From: Talpa occidentalis
Taxonomy: Eukaryota > Chordata > Mammalia > Eulipotyphla > Talpidae
Length of the DNA: 64,000 nt
NCBI RefSeq assembly: GCF_014898055.3
Contig: NW_023605194.1
Coordinates: forward strand, 96,975,258-97,039,257
Direction: 5' to 3'
A program made the translations under genes and the position numbers. The notes beneath the pieces were generated by a model. It saw only the letters and a list, made by a program, of their open reading frames with translations, was not told the DNA's origin and searched no databases. Shown one piece after another: positions 41,401 through 56,800 of this stretch (the first letter of the stretch is position 1; each line of letters starts with the position of its first letter).

Positions 41401-44400
41401 AATCTGCAACTAAAGCCTCATTAAATATTAGAGTGGCTATCCCCCTGAATTCTCAATGTTGATTAACACATGACTGAGACCAAGATATGACATATCCCAT
41501 TGCAAATTCTCCAAGTATGAAGACAGAAAATCTACCTCCCATGTTTTATCCATGAACAAATTTTGCCAGGCATTTTACTTTTTGTTTCATTTTAGAAATG
41601 TTAATTATAGACAGAAGCTCACCTTCTAAATTGGCTTTAAGACCAGAAGGATCTTCAAAATTACACAGTTTCAGGGATGCCCCTTCTGCATTAGAACAGA
41701 GCATCTTGACTCCCTGGAGATTTGCACACTGGCAAAGAAAAGAGTTAAGTCCATGTATTAAGGTTTTTGTTTGGGAAAGAAAAAAATTGGCTCACACAGT
41801 AAGGTAAAATATAGAAAAGGAGGAAAAATGCTCAATTTGATATAATCACTGAAAGGTCCAGGCAGGAAGACAGAATGCAGGAGCCAACCAGGAAGCCCAC
41901 CTGGGGGGCAGGAATGTGGATACCTGCCTGGAGGACTCAGACAATGAGCCTCCCCCCTCCCCCTAGAGTCTCATCTCAGACAAAGAACCTCTACCTGCCC
42001 TACAAACTTTCCCGCCGTACGAGCCCAACTACCCACCTGACCTCTCCTCGCCCTATAAAACCCTGCTTCCCCCTAACAACGTGCGGGACTCCACTGACCC
42101 CCGCCTTGGGTCTGTGAAGTCCGCCCCGGGCGCAATAAACTTTCCCTCCCTTTGAGAAATGTAGCCTGGCTCTCCTTTTCTTTACCGCGCCGAACCTTTC
42201 AATCACTTTCTGTTTACAATAGTAAGTAATTGAACCCAGTAAGAATTGAGGACTGCATTAAAAAAAAAAAAAAGCTCTGTAAAAGAATGGTTTATTTTAA
42301 AAGAAACAAAAGCCAGGCCTCCCTGTTGGCACAGGGGTTAACAAGCTATATACAGCCACTGCAACATGAATTTGTTCCCTGGCCAGGTAGCTAACCCACA
42401 TGGCAGCAAACCTCTCCTATCTCACCCACTGCTCCCCTCAGCAGTGTATTTCAGAGGATCTGCCTGTTCTGCTCTCCACTCTGTCTCTGGTGAATCCTCT
42501 CACCCCCTTGGACCTCTGGCCCCAGTTCTTATATGAATAAATAAATAAAAATTTATTTTTTAAACATTTTTTTTAAAAGATTTATTTATTTATTTATACA
42601 AGCACTGGGTACAGTCAGAAGAGCGGGAGGGTGAGAGAATTCACCAGAGCCAAAGCGGGGAACAGAACAGGCAGACTGACAAAATACACTGCTGAGGGGA
42701 TCAGCGGTCGCAGCAGGAAAGGTCTGTCGTGCCATGTGGGACCCTCGCCGACAGCCGGGGATCGAACTGGCACTGCAGAGGCTGAGGCAGCTTCGCAGCC
42801 CAGCACTCAACCGCTGTGCCACCAGGGGAGGCCCAATAAAAATTAATCTAAAAAAAAAAAAAAAAAAATCAAAAGCCAAATTAACAAAAGCACACCCAAC
42901 TTACACAAAACATAAGCATTTCATAAAGAAATTGGGAGTCAGAACTAGGACATCCCTATTTGTATTTTTAAATACAGGTCTGGGCATGATGATATGATAT
43001 TTGCAATCTATGGGCAACAAAGACATAAATGTGATAGGGAGATGGATTTTCCTCTCCTTATTATCATAGGAAATCAATGAAATTCTTGATGTTCAATGAT
43101 GCTATTACCATCACATTCATTTCAAAGGTCAGAACACTTAGGCTAGCAATTAAAGGCACCTTTTAGGTACAAAACACCATTGTTTGGTCTTTCTGTACTA
43201 ACCATTGCTAAACAACATCGGCAACCTTGAGCATCCAAATAAGTGGAAAACGTAGAATGAAAACCTACAAAATGTTTAAATTTTAAGTTATGTAAATCCC
43301 TCTCAAAGAATTCGATGCCATCAGATCTAATGCTAACAACTACTGGATAAGTCAGGAAACTATAAAGTTGACATTAACTTTAGACTTTTACAAATAGTTA
43401 CCGTCCAAGCAGATAATATGTTCTAAATGCTGTAAGGCAATATATGAATAATAGTGCTTCTATTATTATATTTACCAATCATATATATTTGTTATCTACA
43501 TATTATATTCATTCTACATATTACATGTATATATATCAACCACATTGGCAAATATAAAATTTTAAGGCTCATCAAATTATGTTATATCCATACCTATTAT
43601 GAAAATTCTTTTTTTAAAGGTGCAGTTTTATTCACCTACAGTCAATTCTCGTGAAAAGGAGATAAACCATAGACCATTTCAAATCACAGATGACTGTTAA
43701 ACACACTCATTCTCACCTATACCTGTGTCTTAACACAAGATAGAACAGAAGTTCAGAATAACTAAAACAATAAGGATTTAGGAGGACCAAATTAACTAAA
43801 ATAGCCAGATTTTAAGTACCTGGAAATATAACAAGAAGCTGATACAAATAAATAAATGCCTCTGGTTTTATATATTATGCTCTCTGTAAAACACACTGTA
43901 AATGTTATCAAAGTTCCCATGGTTATTATATAAGTAATGAATGCCCTATACTTAAGGTTAACCTATAGAATGTCACAAAGAAAATATATATAGTGAAAAT
44001 GAGTGAAGCTTGATATCTTTACCATGGAAAGAATCTCACCCTCTATTCATCAAAGAGTAAGGTGGGTCCCCAATACTGAGATTTTAGAACTCAGCTACTA
44101 ATTAAATTATCACTGCACCCACAGGATCTGGGCTGTTTTAACTTATCAAGGGGCAATGTGTTTGATGAGAACAGGTTATTTTTTTTAATATGATAGATAT
44201 TAAAAATTGCCCTAATACAAGAGATGAAGTAAATATTAATAGGTAAAATGGTGAATTGCTTCAACATGATCTGTAAAGACATACAGACAAAACAAAATTG
44301 GTTGGTGAAGGTATAAGGGGAATTCATTATAGTAGTCTATTTTGTATATATTTGACATTTTCCAAATGAAAAAGTCATTAAAAACTAAGGAGAAGCAAAC

Positions 44401-47400
44401 ACATGCTTTAGAGTCTCATTCTAACTATGAAGAAACTAGCTTTGGGACTTGAGTAAATGTCAAGATTTTAGTTTCTCAGTCCATAAACCCGCAAGTTAGA
44501 CTTGATCACTCTAAGTCTCTTTCCAGCTCTTAACCCACTCTCTAGGTCCTGACTGGGACAATGCAATAGATATGAACAGCTGAATTCTTATACTTGCTTC
44601 TATGCAGCAGGCTAGAGTCGAGCATGACAGGCAGACCATGTGGAAGAAACAGTCTAAAACATGCCGACAGAATAGGTTGGTTTCTATGGAGAAGTTTCAC
44701 AGTCCGTAAGGGAAGGAAGCAAAAAAAAAAACCATGAATTGTTTGAGGAATTCAACATGAGTGGTAAAACCACTATGGGCATTCTGTATGGCACGGTGCT
44801 TTAGCACACATTATAATGTGGGCACTGCAACACATCAGGGTATTTATCAGTAGTCATTTTCATTGCCAAGGACAATAAAATTAGTTTGAATTTCACACCC
44901 TACACAGTGACTCTTCTACATGAGCCATTTTTATTATTGATAATTAAATCTAAATTCTATAGCACATCACTTTACCAGATACATACTCAGTTGACAGCCC
45001 TGGAATAACATAGGGGTTAAGGTGCTGACCCCCATACAGTCAAAAATCCATGTGTAGGGCCTCCCCTGGTGGCGCAGGAAGTTGAGCGCAGCGCTGTGAA
45101 GCTGTCCGTAGCCTCTACAGCACCTGCTTGGTTCCTGGCCGGCCAGAGAGTTTCCCACATGGCATGGAAGCCCTCTCCTGCCTTGCCTGCTGTTACCCTC
45201 AGCAGTGTGTTTCAGCAGATCAGCCTGTTCTGCTCCCCACTCTCTCTGGTGAATCCTCTCACACTTCCACACCTCTGGCCTGTACCCCAGTTCTTGTATA
45301 AATAAAAATCAATCTTCAAAAAAAAAAAAACTTAAAAGCTTGCTAGCTCAGTGTTGACCGGAAGCCTTCCTGAATAACACTCAAGCAACACATATTTTGT
45401 ATGTTATATTTTATATTGTAGTCTTACGATAGCCATAAGCTAGAGAAAAAATGTTAAGCAAACTGTGAGGCAGAAAAAATACATTTATTTATAGCACTGT
45501 ATTGACTCAATACTGTAAGTTTGTTATGTTTATTTTTTTATTTATTTTTTTTTTTAATAGAGGCATGCTTTATTTATTTGTTTTGCTGGTTTGTTTGTTT
45601 GTTTTGTTTATACATGCACTGGGTACAGCCAGAAGCGCGGGAGGATGAGAGAATTCACCAGAGCCAGAGCGGGGAGCAGAGCAGGCAGAAGGACCGAAGT
45701 ACACTGCTGAGGGGAGCAGCGGGCGGCAGGAGAGGTCTGCGCGCCATGTGGGACCCTCCTCTGGTGGCCGGGGAGCAGCCGGGGATCGAACCGGCGTCGC
45801 AGAGGCCGCGGGCTGCTTCGCAACCCAGCGCTCAACCGCTGCACCACCGGGGAGGCCCAAGTTTGTTATGTTTATAGGAAAATCTGCATTTAAGTAGACA
45901 TGCGCAGTTCAAACCTGTGTTGATCAAGAGTCAACTGTATACACCCCTTCAAGCTTTTTCTTAATGCTGTTAGTCTCTTGCCTACTTTGCTACCAATGTA
46001 ATCCTTCATCATAAAATGGAACAGGGGAGTGAAAAATAACTCAAATATGTATTTGCAATTTTGTTACTAGACCTGATATTAACTTCATGGAAAAATAGGC
46101 TGCAACTAAGGAATGAAATAATAATTACAGTAATTCAAGAAATACTTACTAAATGATAACTAAATGCAAGGTATTAAGTGCTGTTAACTCAAGACAGACA
46201 CATGAGTCTTATATTAAGGAACATTAAGTTGTTAGTAGATTTCACTATTGGTTCTGCATATATCCTCCAACCCCAAATTAATATAGGTAACTGCTACATA
46301 AATATCTCTATAGACATTTGTACACACACATACATATAAACATATAAACACATGCACATACACACACATATATGTTGATAACGAGCCACTGAAATGCTAA
46401 CTTACACAGAATGATGCATACTATGTTTATTTCTCAGTATCTGCAATACTCAAGTAATAATATTTTCCCATTTAAAAATGTGTTTCAATAGAATATATCA
46501 AGTCTTTTTTAGCTTTACCATTGTAATTCACAGAAAACTGATAAGCAGATTATATCAAGGAGATCAGGGTCTAATTTCAAGATTTAATTTCTTATTAGTT
46601 GCTAAACCTTTTAGGTCTATGCTTAATAAAGGATATCCAAGTTGCAAAAGTAACCCATTTCACTTTCAGACTCTTCAGTTTTACTGACTTAACAAATTAT
46701 CTGTTTCATGTAAAAGTTTCATTAAGAAACAGATAAATCTCTGCTCTCTGAAACTGTTCAACAAGCTAAAAACTGTATTTTCTTTTGTAACCAAAAATGA
46801 TTCTTACATCAAGCACTGATCCAGAGAGATCAGCTCGTTCAAGATTTGCACAGCAGAGATTAGCATGTGCAAGATTGCATCGGCTTAAATTGGCCATTTT
46901 GAAGTTAATGTATCGAAGGTCCAAACGAGAAAGATCAGCACCACTGAAGTTTAAACCCTAAAATTAAAAAACAAATTGTCACAATATTTTAACCATCTGT
47001 TTGTATTAAATTTAATTATTATAGTTAACTACCAAGATCTTCAGAAATTGGCAGTTCAGTCATTTGTACTCTATTACAAAACACAATCAAATGGAACACA
47101 GAAACACAAAATAAGTGTCTTTAATGGATTCTTAGTAAAAGGAAATGCAGACTGGCTATACCTCTTATATGTGCAGGAAGTTTTTAAAGTGGGATCTCTG
47201 TTTGCCATGAACCTGATTAATAGCATTATTTTAGTTAAATTTGATTGCATTTAAATTATTTAATTCAATAATTCAGTTTTATTTTTAAAGAGTATTGTGG
47301 TTTAAAAAAATCTTTAACGCTATCACACATAAAAGTGTCTGCTACTGACTAGTCACACATAGCAACTGCAATTAACAATTGAATTTTATTTTATTCACTG

Positions 47401-50400
47401 CAATTTTCCATGCAATATTCAAAAACTGCTACATGAAACATAATTAGACAATAAAAAAGGCTATTACATCTCTTTTGCTAACCATTCTGAGATTCTATCA
47501 ATGCTATTAACCTATAATTAAACAATGTCTTGCATGAAAAAGGAAAATAAGGCAAAACAAAAATCTTAAGAATGTAAAAGTTTGCTCACCAATTTGCTGA
47601 TACAGTAAAAATGTAAGTCTGCTTTAATTACCTGGCAACGCAATTCAGACTTGGTTGGAGTAGCTAGCAGAAATCGGACAAATTCTTTTCGAGATATTGG
47701 TGAATGATCCTCTGGTGGTTGGGAATTCTTGAAAAAGATATTAGGAAATTAATGGAGCATTTTGGGAGCTAGCAATAATAAATGTATATTGACTAACGTA
47801 AAAAGAATCTTTACCTTTATAGCCACTTCTAGGTGTTCAATCAATGAATCAATACCAAAAAATCTGGCTTCTTCTAATACACCTACATTGATAAAAATGA
47901 TTTGACTTTTACAGAAAACCATTTTAATGTTTATAGCATTCTTCAAGTTAAATTCTCACAGTTGAACTGAAATTTAACAAGTGAGGCTATCAATACAGAA
48001 GAAAAATAACATGTTTAGAACATATACATATAATTGAAAATATTTATAAAATATATTTCTCTAAATAGTTTACATTCAACAATAGAAAAAATGGAAAAGT
48101 GAATTAGAATTAAATCATCTCACATTTCAAAGTTATTTCTGAAAATTAGGCCACATGCAAGAAATTATAATATCACACATTCTTAAAACATTGGTAAAGT
48201 GATATGATTATGAATCTAATAAAAATAATTAGTTTACCTAATCTTAATATTTCACATATTTTTTCCAAGGTGGCAGATCTGAACAGGATAGTCATAAAAA
48301 ATTACTGAATCAGAAAATTACATACACAAACAAAAGTCAAACAAAAGACAAAAGTATAATTGACCAACCTTTTTTTTTAAGAGAATCAGTTTTTAGAATA
48401 GGTTTCTAAATAACGGAAGGGATTTTATGTGTCATTTACTATTCTTAATTTGGTTTAAAAAATATGCACATTCCTTATGTGACGTGGTATGTATGCTTTC
48501 TCATGTCTGTTAATAAACATCTTCATCAGAGATGTGGAGGTAAACTAGGAATCCATTCTCCTTCAATCAAGGCCTCAGTCATTCATTTGGCTAAGTCCAT
48601 TTGTTCCCAGGAATGCACAGATGGTTTAATATACATAAATCAATAAATGTAATATAGCAACAAAAGATAAAAACTCATATGATAATATCAACAGATGTAG
48701 AGAAAGCATCTGCTAAGATTCACCACCATTTATATAAAAACTCTAAACAAGATGGCACTGGAAGGAACCTCCTTCAACATAATAAAGACCACACATCACA
48801 AATGGTCAGTATAATATTCAATGTTTAAAAACTTAATCAAGGCTCAAAACTTAAGTGCACACTCCCAAATGGAAGCTGGAGTAGTCAGGCGTGTTTTCTC
48901 GATATCACCACACTCCCCAACAGACCAAATTCAGTCTCTTGGAGTTCTACTGAACTTTGACCACACATAGCCACTGCTATATAAGGGCTTTCATCTACAT
49001 CACTACCATGAACTTTCACAAAAATATTTTTAACGTAGCCAGGGATGAGTGGATTTTTGAAACTCTTTTTTAAAGTTGTAGAGGGCCTCCCCTAGTGGCA
49101 CAGGCGGTTAAGCACCGCACTGTGAAGCTGTCCGCAGCCTCTGCAGCCTGGGTTAGATCCCGGTCGGCTGGCGAGGGTCCCACATGGCGAGTAGACCTCT
49201 CCTGCCTCACCCACTGCTCCCCTCAGTAGTGTATTTCGTCAGTCTGCCTGTTCTGTTCCCCGCTATGTCTCTGGTGGATCCTCTCACCCTCCCGCACATC
49301 TGGCCTATACCCCAGATCTTGTATAAATAAATGAATCTTAAAAAAAAAGAATGCAATTAAAAAAAAAAAAGTTGTAGAACTGAGATTCTAGTTCAGTGTT
49401 ATGTTTCCAAAGTATAATTTTTCCTTTTAGCCACTTTACTTATAAATATAAGAATGTCCAGCAGTGCCTGCTGTTCCCCTCAGCAGTGTATTTCATCAAT
49501 CTGCCTGTTCTGTTCCCCGCTCTGGCTCTGGTGAATCCTCTCACCCTCCCATGCTTCTGACTGTACCCAGTGCTTGTATTTAAAAAAAAAAAAAGTCCAT
49601 AATTTAAAACAAAAACAAAACAAACAAAAAAAAAACCACCACAATCACACTTTGATGAAAAAAGTTTTTTTTTAAATAAATCCTTCAAAATCCCTGGTGA
49701 GAGAATCTAAATCTGCTTAAGATCTAAAATTGGAATTTATGGGTTAGATATATCTATGCAAAAACCTGTATTTTATATTTATATGTATTCGTATACTCAT
49801 TTTTATCATTTATTTGAAAATACAGAAAAGACATACTTTCACTTTATGAAAATATTGTATGTTATTTATCAAGAGCAAAAAATTAAAAATGCTAAACTTA
49901 ACAAAAATGGGAGGGATTATATTGAAAACTCACCTAATAAATTAATGCCATCATTTACAATGAGTTGTCCATGACGCAAATAGTTCAAAATGGGTTCAAA
50001 GTACTCGGGACTTCGATCAATTAAGAAAGCTCCTCTATGATCTTGCTTATTCCCCCAGACACCTGTGTTACCCATTACATGAAGAAAACCCCCCACAGAC
50101 AAAAAAAAAGTTAGAAATTTATGGAAAAAAATTGTGCAACATGCCAGTGTTGATTCTTATCATTTAAAAATGTAGGAGGACAGGAGATACACAGTCATCA
50201 GCTACAAGCAGATCACACCAAATGTGAGAACAATGTGTTGTACTCACCTTTGTCCTTAAACATGTGGGCCAGCATACTGTCGGGTTCTTTATTCACTAAA
50301 GTGCTCCTAAGAATTCAGGGAAAAAAATTGATTTCTCCTTTTGTCTTTATAAACAAATATATTTAAGTCAAGAGTATATTCGATCCCAGCTGCTCTCTCA

Positions 50401-50856
50401 AAAAGATGCATGCTATAGCCTGGTAGAAGTGATGCTGGGAAACAAAAACGTGCAGTAAGTTGCCATTTATCAAAATCCCTTCTAATCTGGCACTTCCTTT
50501 GATTAAATAATGTTTGTTTCCTTTAATTTAAATACTAATCTATCCTTCCAGCATGCTATTATATACAATATTCTTGATCTAAAATTTTTCTGATTTTGTT
50601 AACACAATCAGTTTTAGTCTCTACAAATCTCAATATTGTTAACTTTTACTGGGGTTACACATATATATTACTGCTATCTAGAAAGCATGTTTTAGAACAT
50701 TGAATTCATGCTTTTATGTTTTCTCTTGAATGACTTGTGAGCTATTTTTCAACTTCTGAAAAAAATACTTTGCAAAAATGATTTCAGATCACATAGTATA
50801 TTGAAGTGGCATTTGAATTATCTTTTAAGAAAATCAGCAAACTGAAGAAACAATTG

Positions 50857-50893
<37 letters not shown>

Positions 50894-53800
50894 AAACATA
50901 CACACACCTACCGTGTAGTTGTAAAGTACCGCCCTCCAACATTTAATGTTAGCCAGTCTGTGTGAGATCCCGACAGCCCTTCAGGTAGTTTAGAATCTGT
51001 CTGAGGATCTAAAGATGACATGTAGAAAATAACAAGAACATTCAGATTAGGGATTTAGGTAAGCTGACAATAGCAAAAATTTTAAGACTAAAAACACACA
51101 TATAAACATATCAGAGTTACTAAGACAGCAAACCCCACACCCATGGACAGTATCTAAAACAAACTGGGTGATACAATATTTCCACCAATACAATTAGTAT
51201 GTTCATAGCATGTCTAAAAGAAGAAGTGAGAGAAATAATAAAGCATGTGATAAACCCAGGATTCTAAAGTAATGCATAAATACTCTCTTTGAAGTGACCA
51301 AGTCCATTGAGAACAATGACTGGAGGTAGAAGGGGTAAGACCATAACAGTCAGTGATGCAAGTATTCTGCTGAAGACCTAAAGAGGTGAAAAATAAACCC
51401 TCAAAACTCACCTGTTAAAACTACCTTCTGGGACAAAGTCCCATATTAAGGAGAACACTTTGGGAAAAGAATCCAAGATGAACAGAACAGTGCCAAGAGA
51501 AACAAATACATATAAAAGTCAAGATCTAACAGAAAAAGGGTTATATCAAGAGGCAAGTTCCATATTTTTCACACTTCACAAAGCAACAGAAAAGGGAGTT
51601 CTGGAGTCATGAAATTAGAAAAGCTCTCCTAAATCATTCCTCCCTGCCCAAATTAAGAAAAATTAATTTCATGTAAAAATTAGCAATTAAGGATTGAGAT
51701 CAAATCATATACAAACTTTTTATAAGAATAAGTACATCTCTAAAGACAATGAAAATGTCAGAAAGTAATGCCCGCAAAAATAGACAAAACTGCAATATTC
51801 TAAAACATGCTAAAAGAAATAAATAATATAAAATATGGAAAACAACATAAGCCACAATTACAAAATTCAGAATGAGGCGAGAGAACTCAGAAGAGAATTA
51901 GAAATTAAAAAAAAACCTTATTGGAAATGAAGACTAAATTAAAAGAAATACAGGACTGAATAAACACAACAGATAATACCTTAAGGGAAATAAAAGATAG
52001 AGAGGAAAGCTTCAATACCCAAAAGAAATGAAAAAAATTACGTAAGAAGGGTGTAATAGAAGATTTCAAATATAGAAGGCAGTGTAGAAGAAGTCCTGAA
52101 AGAAAAAATGTAAAGCCAAGGAGACAAAATAAATATAAAATTTAGGGACATGAATCTCTGGGTGACAGATCCAAAAAGAAGTATAAATTAGTAACAGCCT
52201 GGAAAGAGCCAAGAGACCACTAAATTTATAACCTTAACCCAGAAATATAACTAGAAGGGAAAAAGGAAGCTCACTCCCTCCCAACAAACCCCAGCATCTG
52301 GTAGTGAATTTTGTGAATAAAACCTATTCATTTTAACTTATTTATATCTTACCACAATTTTTAAAAACAGTCTTTTAACTAGGGATCCTAGGAAAATTGG
52401 TTGAATCCTCAGATACTTTTGAAAAAATAACTCCTTTTATTACTATGAAGCATGAAGTATTATTATGACAGAAAATAGCCCCCCCCCCATACTTGAATCA
52501 TTATTTATTTTCACTAAGAATTAATCCACTCTTGGAATTAAAAGCAAGCTTTTGTTGAAATAAATTTATTCAAGAAGTTATGTTCAAGAAAAACTTTCTA
52601 AAATAAAAAGTTTGACATTGCGCATTGAAAGGGCGTAATCCATGTCTGCCAGCATCAAACCAGAACAACCTAGAAATCCCAAAATAATCTCCCAAATTAC
52701 TGTACTTTAGAAAAAAATCTTTTGAGGGGTCTAGGAAAAATAAATACATATGAAAGATCAGATATTTTTGACACCAACACTTTACCAGAATAAAATGGAG
52801 TAACATACTTAAGATATTTAAAGAAAGAAAATATGAACCAAGAATTTTTTTAACAGTTTCATTGAGATACATATATACAAATGGTGTATGATAAACTACA
52901 CATCATTAAAGTTTACAGTTTAATAAGTTTTGACATGATTTTAGATCTAGCCACACTGACTTTAAATATAAAAGCCACAAATTAATATTAACACACAGCT
53001 ATCGAGAATCCTGGAGATATTGGAATAAGAATTGGAGATATGCTTTAAATACACTTGAAGAAGTAAAACTAAGTGAAGGTTTTAAGCATATAATGGCTAT
53101 GTAATCTGATAATGTAGAAACAATAGATTTATATTTCAAGTAAGGGTAGAAAGGAAGGAGTATATGCAAATACATTTTACTGTCTTTACTAATCCTATTG
53201 GTAAAGTACTGGGACTGTTACTTTGACATTTTTTGTGTTTTGTGTGGAATGAAGTGAATGAATAATTAGTTGATATTATAATTCTATCATTCCCTATGTC
53301 CCTGACAATCTTGTTACTGATATGGAAAAAGTAGACATGGAGAGAAGACAAAAAGGGTTAATAAAAATCTTAAAATCCTGACTATAAGCCAGGAGCATTG
53401 TGTGAATCCATGAGATATTTTATCTATCTATATATTGCTATACATGATACAAACTTTGTATCATATTACACATTACTTATCAGTTTTATCTCTAGTTAGC
53501 CATACTTCAACTACTGCCCACTTCAAGACTCATTAACAATGATGACTTCAGGAGCAATGACTCTCCCTGGCACAAGATTATGTTTTGAAATGACACATCC
53601 CATTAAAAGAAATCTAGGCTCCTTGGGAGAAAAATAAAATCCACCTGGGTCCAGGACAGAAGTATATGAGTACCTTGTTAATCCAGGTAATAAGAAAGCT
53701 GTAAGACTAATGGAATTGAGTTAAAAGGACTTAAAGAGGTTTACACCGGCTAGAGGTAAAACAAGCTGTAATTAATAAATCCAGAGGATAAAAAAAAAAA

Positions 53801-56800
53801 AAACCAAATATCTTTTTAAATCCAGAGTTGATAGTAATAAAACAAATATTTTATATTATTTGTTTGTTCATATGTATGTAATGAATCAGCTAAGTGACCG
53901 CTGCCAGCCAGCCACCTGATGGATGAGTAAACATGAAAGAATTTTGTTCACAGTTTGAGCTCTGTCTCGGTTGAGACAGAGAAGAGCATACATTCCTCTT
54001 TATCCCAAAAACTGCCTCTATGTATCAAACTGTGACTACTTCAAGAAATATTAAAATATTCAGGGTGTGATTGTATGGAACTAAGTATCCAGACACTTGT
54101 TAAAGAATATTTACCTTATTTAACTCTTCAACTCTTTCTTTGCACAACTGTATAAGCTTTCTTCCAAATCAAAAGGTGGTATATGCTTTTGTGTATGTGT
54201 GTATGGCTGATACCAAGTCTTTTTTGATGAATTTGATGTGATCACTGTGAAGGATGGTCAAATACTACTTATACAAGCAATTTATGCTTAATGATACATA
54301 AAATAACACTTAGAAAAATGGTGACCACTACCAGCAAAGAGAAAATTTCAAACAATTGTAATTTCTAAAATTAATATTACTCTATCATGTCATAGTTAAT
54401 GGATATGTGCATCCAGAACATTTTCGAGACATGTAAAAGACAAATTATCCATACTAAATATGATATTAAAATTAAAATTTACTTTAACACACATAATACA
54501 GAATCCACAAAGGTTTGACGATCTGAACACTGCCACAAGATAACTTTTTAAAGATCAACAAACTCAAGTAAAATATTTTCCATTTCACCTTTTTTTTAAT
54601 TGTGGCTGATAAAACTGGTTTTTAAGGAAGTCACTTACCAATAAATGGTTCTCCTTCACACACAAACAAAACATCATCATCCCTAGGAAAATCAAAATTT
54701 AAAAAGCCACCATCAAAATCCAGAATCATGTTACTGATGTGTTGACAGAGCAACTACTCCTTAAAATTATGAAGCATTCTATAGTCTAGAAGATAGGCTT
54801 TGTTATCCATCTATACTGCAAAGAAGTTGACTATTTTCTAATTTCTAGTATTTTGCCTTACCCTCTGACTTAATTGCCTTTGGATATAATTCAAAAAAGA
54901 TCCTGCCCAAGAAAGCACTTTTAAAATGGCAAAAATAACAACCAAAAAAGGCCACCTACAAATTCAGCTTTCTCATCAACTGGAGATTGTATTATTACAC
55001 TTAAAGGTTATGTTTACAGCCATAGCCAACTTTTAAAAAAAAATTTTAACCCTAAATAAGTTATTTAGGTTTTCTACTAAATTGTGAGCTGCTTTGTGCT
55101 TTGGAAATGAAAATAAATTTTCATATTAAATCTATGAAAAATATGGGCATATAATTGCTGTAAATACTGACCCGCTCTATACCCACCACACTAACTGTAA
55201 TGACTGTGCATATCCATAATTCTGGATTACTGGTGTATATCATCATTCCCTGCCCCAACTATAGTATAAATAGATGATCAGAAATTGTACTGTGAACCAC
55301 AAACTATTACACAGGTATGTATTTCATAGTTCAGTATTCAGTTATGAGCTTCCATGCTGTAGAAGTTTTAATTTTCTAGAAGATCTCATAAGAACACACT
55401 GACTTTTTCTTAGCAGCAAAGTCTGTATTTAAAGAGAAAATTAGGTTGATTTAGATCATCCAAAAATGTGACTCAGTAATCCACAAAAACTGAAAGAGGC
55501 TGGAAGATAATATAAAAAACAAGAAATCTCCTAATTTGTTTGGATTTTAAATGCAGTTTATAATCATTTCTATTTTTTAGTATGGAAATTTGTTTTCTTA
55601 TAAAAAATCAACTTCTAAATTGTGTGACCTGGGCAAGTCACGTTACTTCTCGGATACCTAATTTCCTTATTTGGAATATAAAGGGACTGGAGATGATTAA
55701 TTTCAAGAATAGTATAGTAAGAGGTCATTCTACCTGGGTTTAAACAAAAATTAAACTTTATATGCTATAATAATTTAGAGTATCATTATCCTCACACCAC
55801 TAATTAAAATTAAAACTCATGCTCTGCCAAATTAAATGAGATATCTTAGGCAAAGCAATTACATTAACTGGACAGTCAGCATTTAATTTGTTTTCCTTTC
55901 CCATCTTCTTTGTTAAGTCTCTTTGTGCTCCAAAAATCTGTGATCCTATGAGGATGTAATGAGGTGAACTAGGTACTTGTTTTAAAGAGATAAATCTACC
56001 TGGGATATTTAAACAAATAAATGAACAATCAAACAAAAAAACTGCTACTGCAGTAAATCTACAATCCTAAAGCATGTTAAATAGAGCTCCAGTTCTGAAG
56101 ATAGACCTGCATTTGATTTAGTGACATTTTCTAGCTAATGATTTGACAAAGATTAAACCTTTTAATGCTTCAGGTGCTTTACATTTTACTAAAAATTCTA
56201 CCATATATAGCAAATTCATTAAAGTAGCTCTCTGTGATGTTTATAAAAATTGAAAGCATTCTAAGGAAAGGTACAATAAGCAGCAGCATATAAATTGAAA
56301 GCAATCAACTAGATTTCTAACACTAAGAATGTATGTCTTAGTAGATTCATCTCTAATAACATAAAGAAGAGATTCTTTCTAGACATAAATGAGCTATACA
56401 GAAAGACTATCAGGGGCTTCCTTGGTGAACAGGAATTAAGTCTCAGCACTATCACCCCTACAGCCTGCGTTCTATCCCTGACGCCTGCTGTTCCCCTCAG
56501 CAGTGTATTTCAGTAAATCTGCCTGTTCTGCTTCCTACTCTGCCTCTGGTAAATCCTCTCACCCCCTTAACCTCTGGCCTACACCCCAGTTCTTCTATGA
56601 ATAAATACATAAATAAATCTTTTTTTAAAAAAAGACTATCGGGGCCTCCCTGGTGCTGCGGGTTGAGCAGGTTGAGCGGGTTGAGCTCGCTACTCTGTGA
56701 AGCTGTCCACAGCCTCTGCAGCGCGGGTTCGACTCCCAGCCGGCCAGGGAGATTCCCACATGGCCAGACAGACCTCTCCTGTCGCGCCCGCTGCTCCCCT

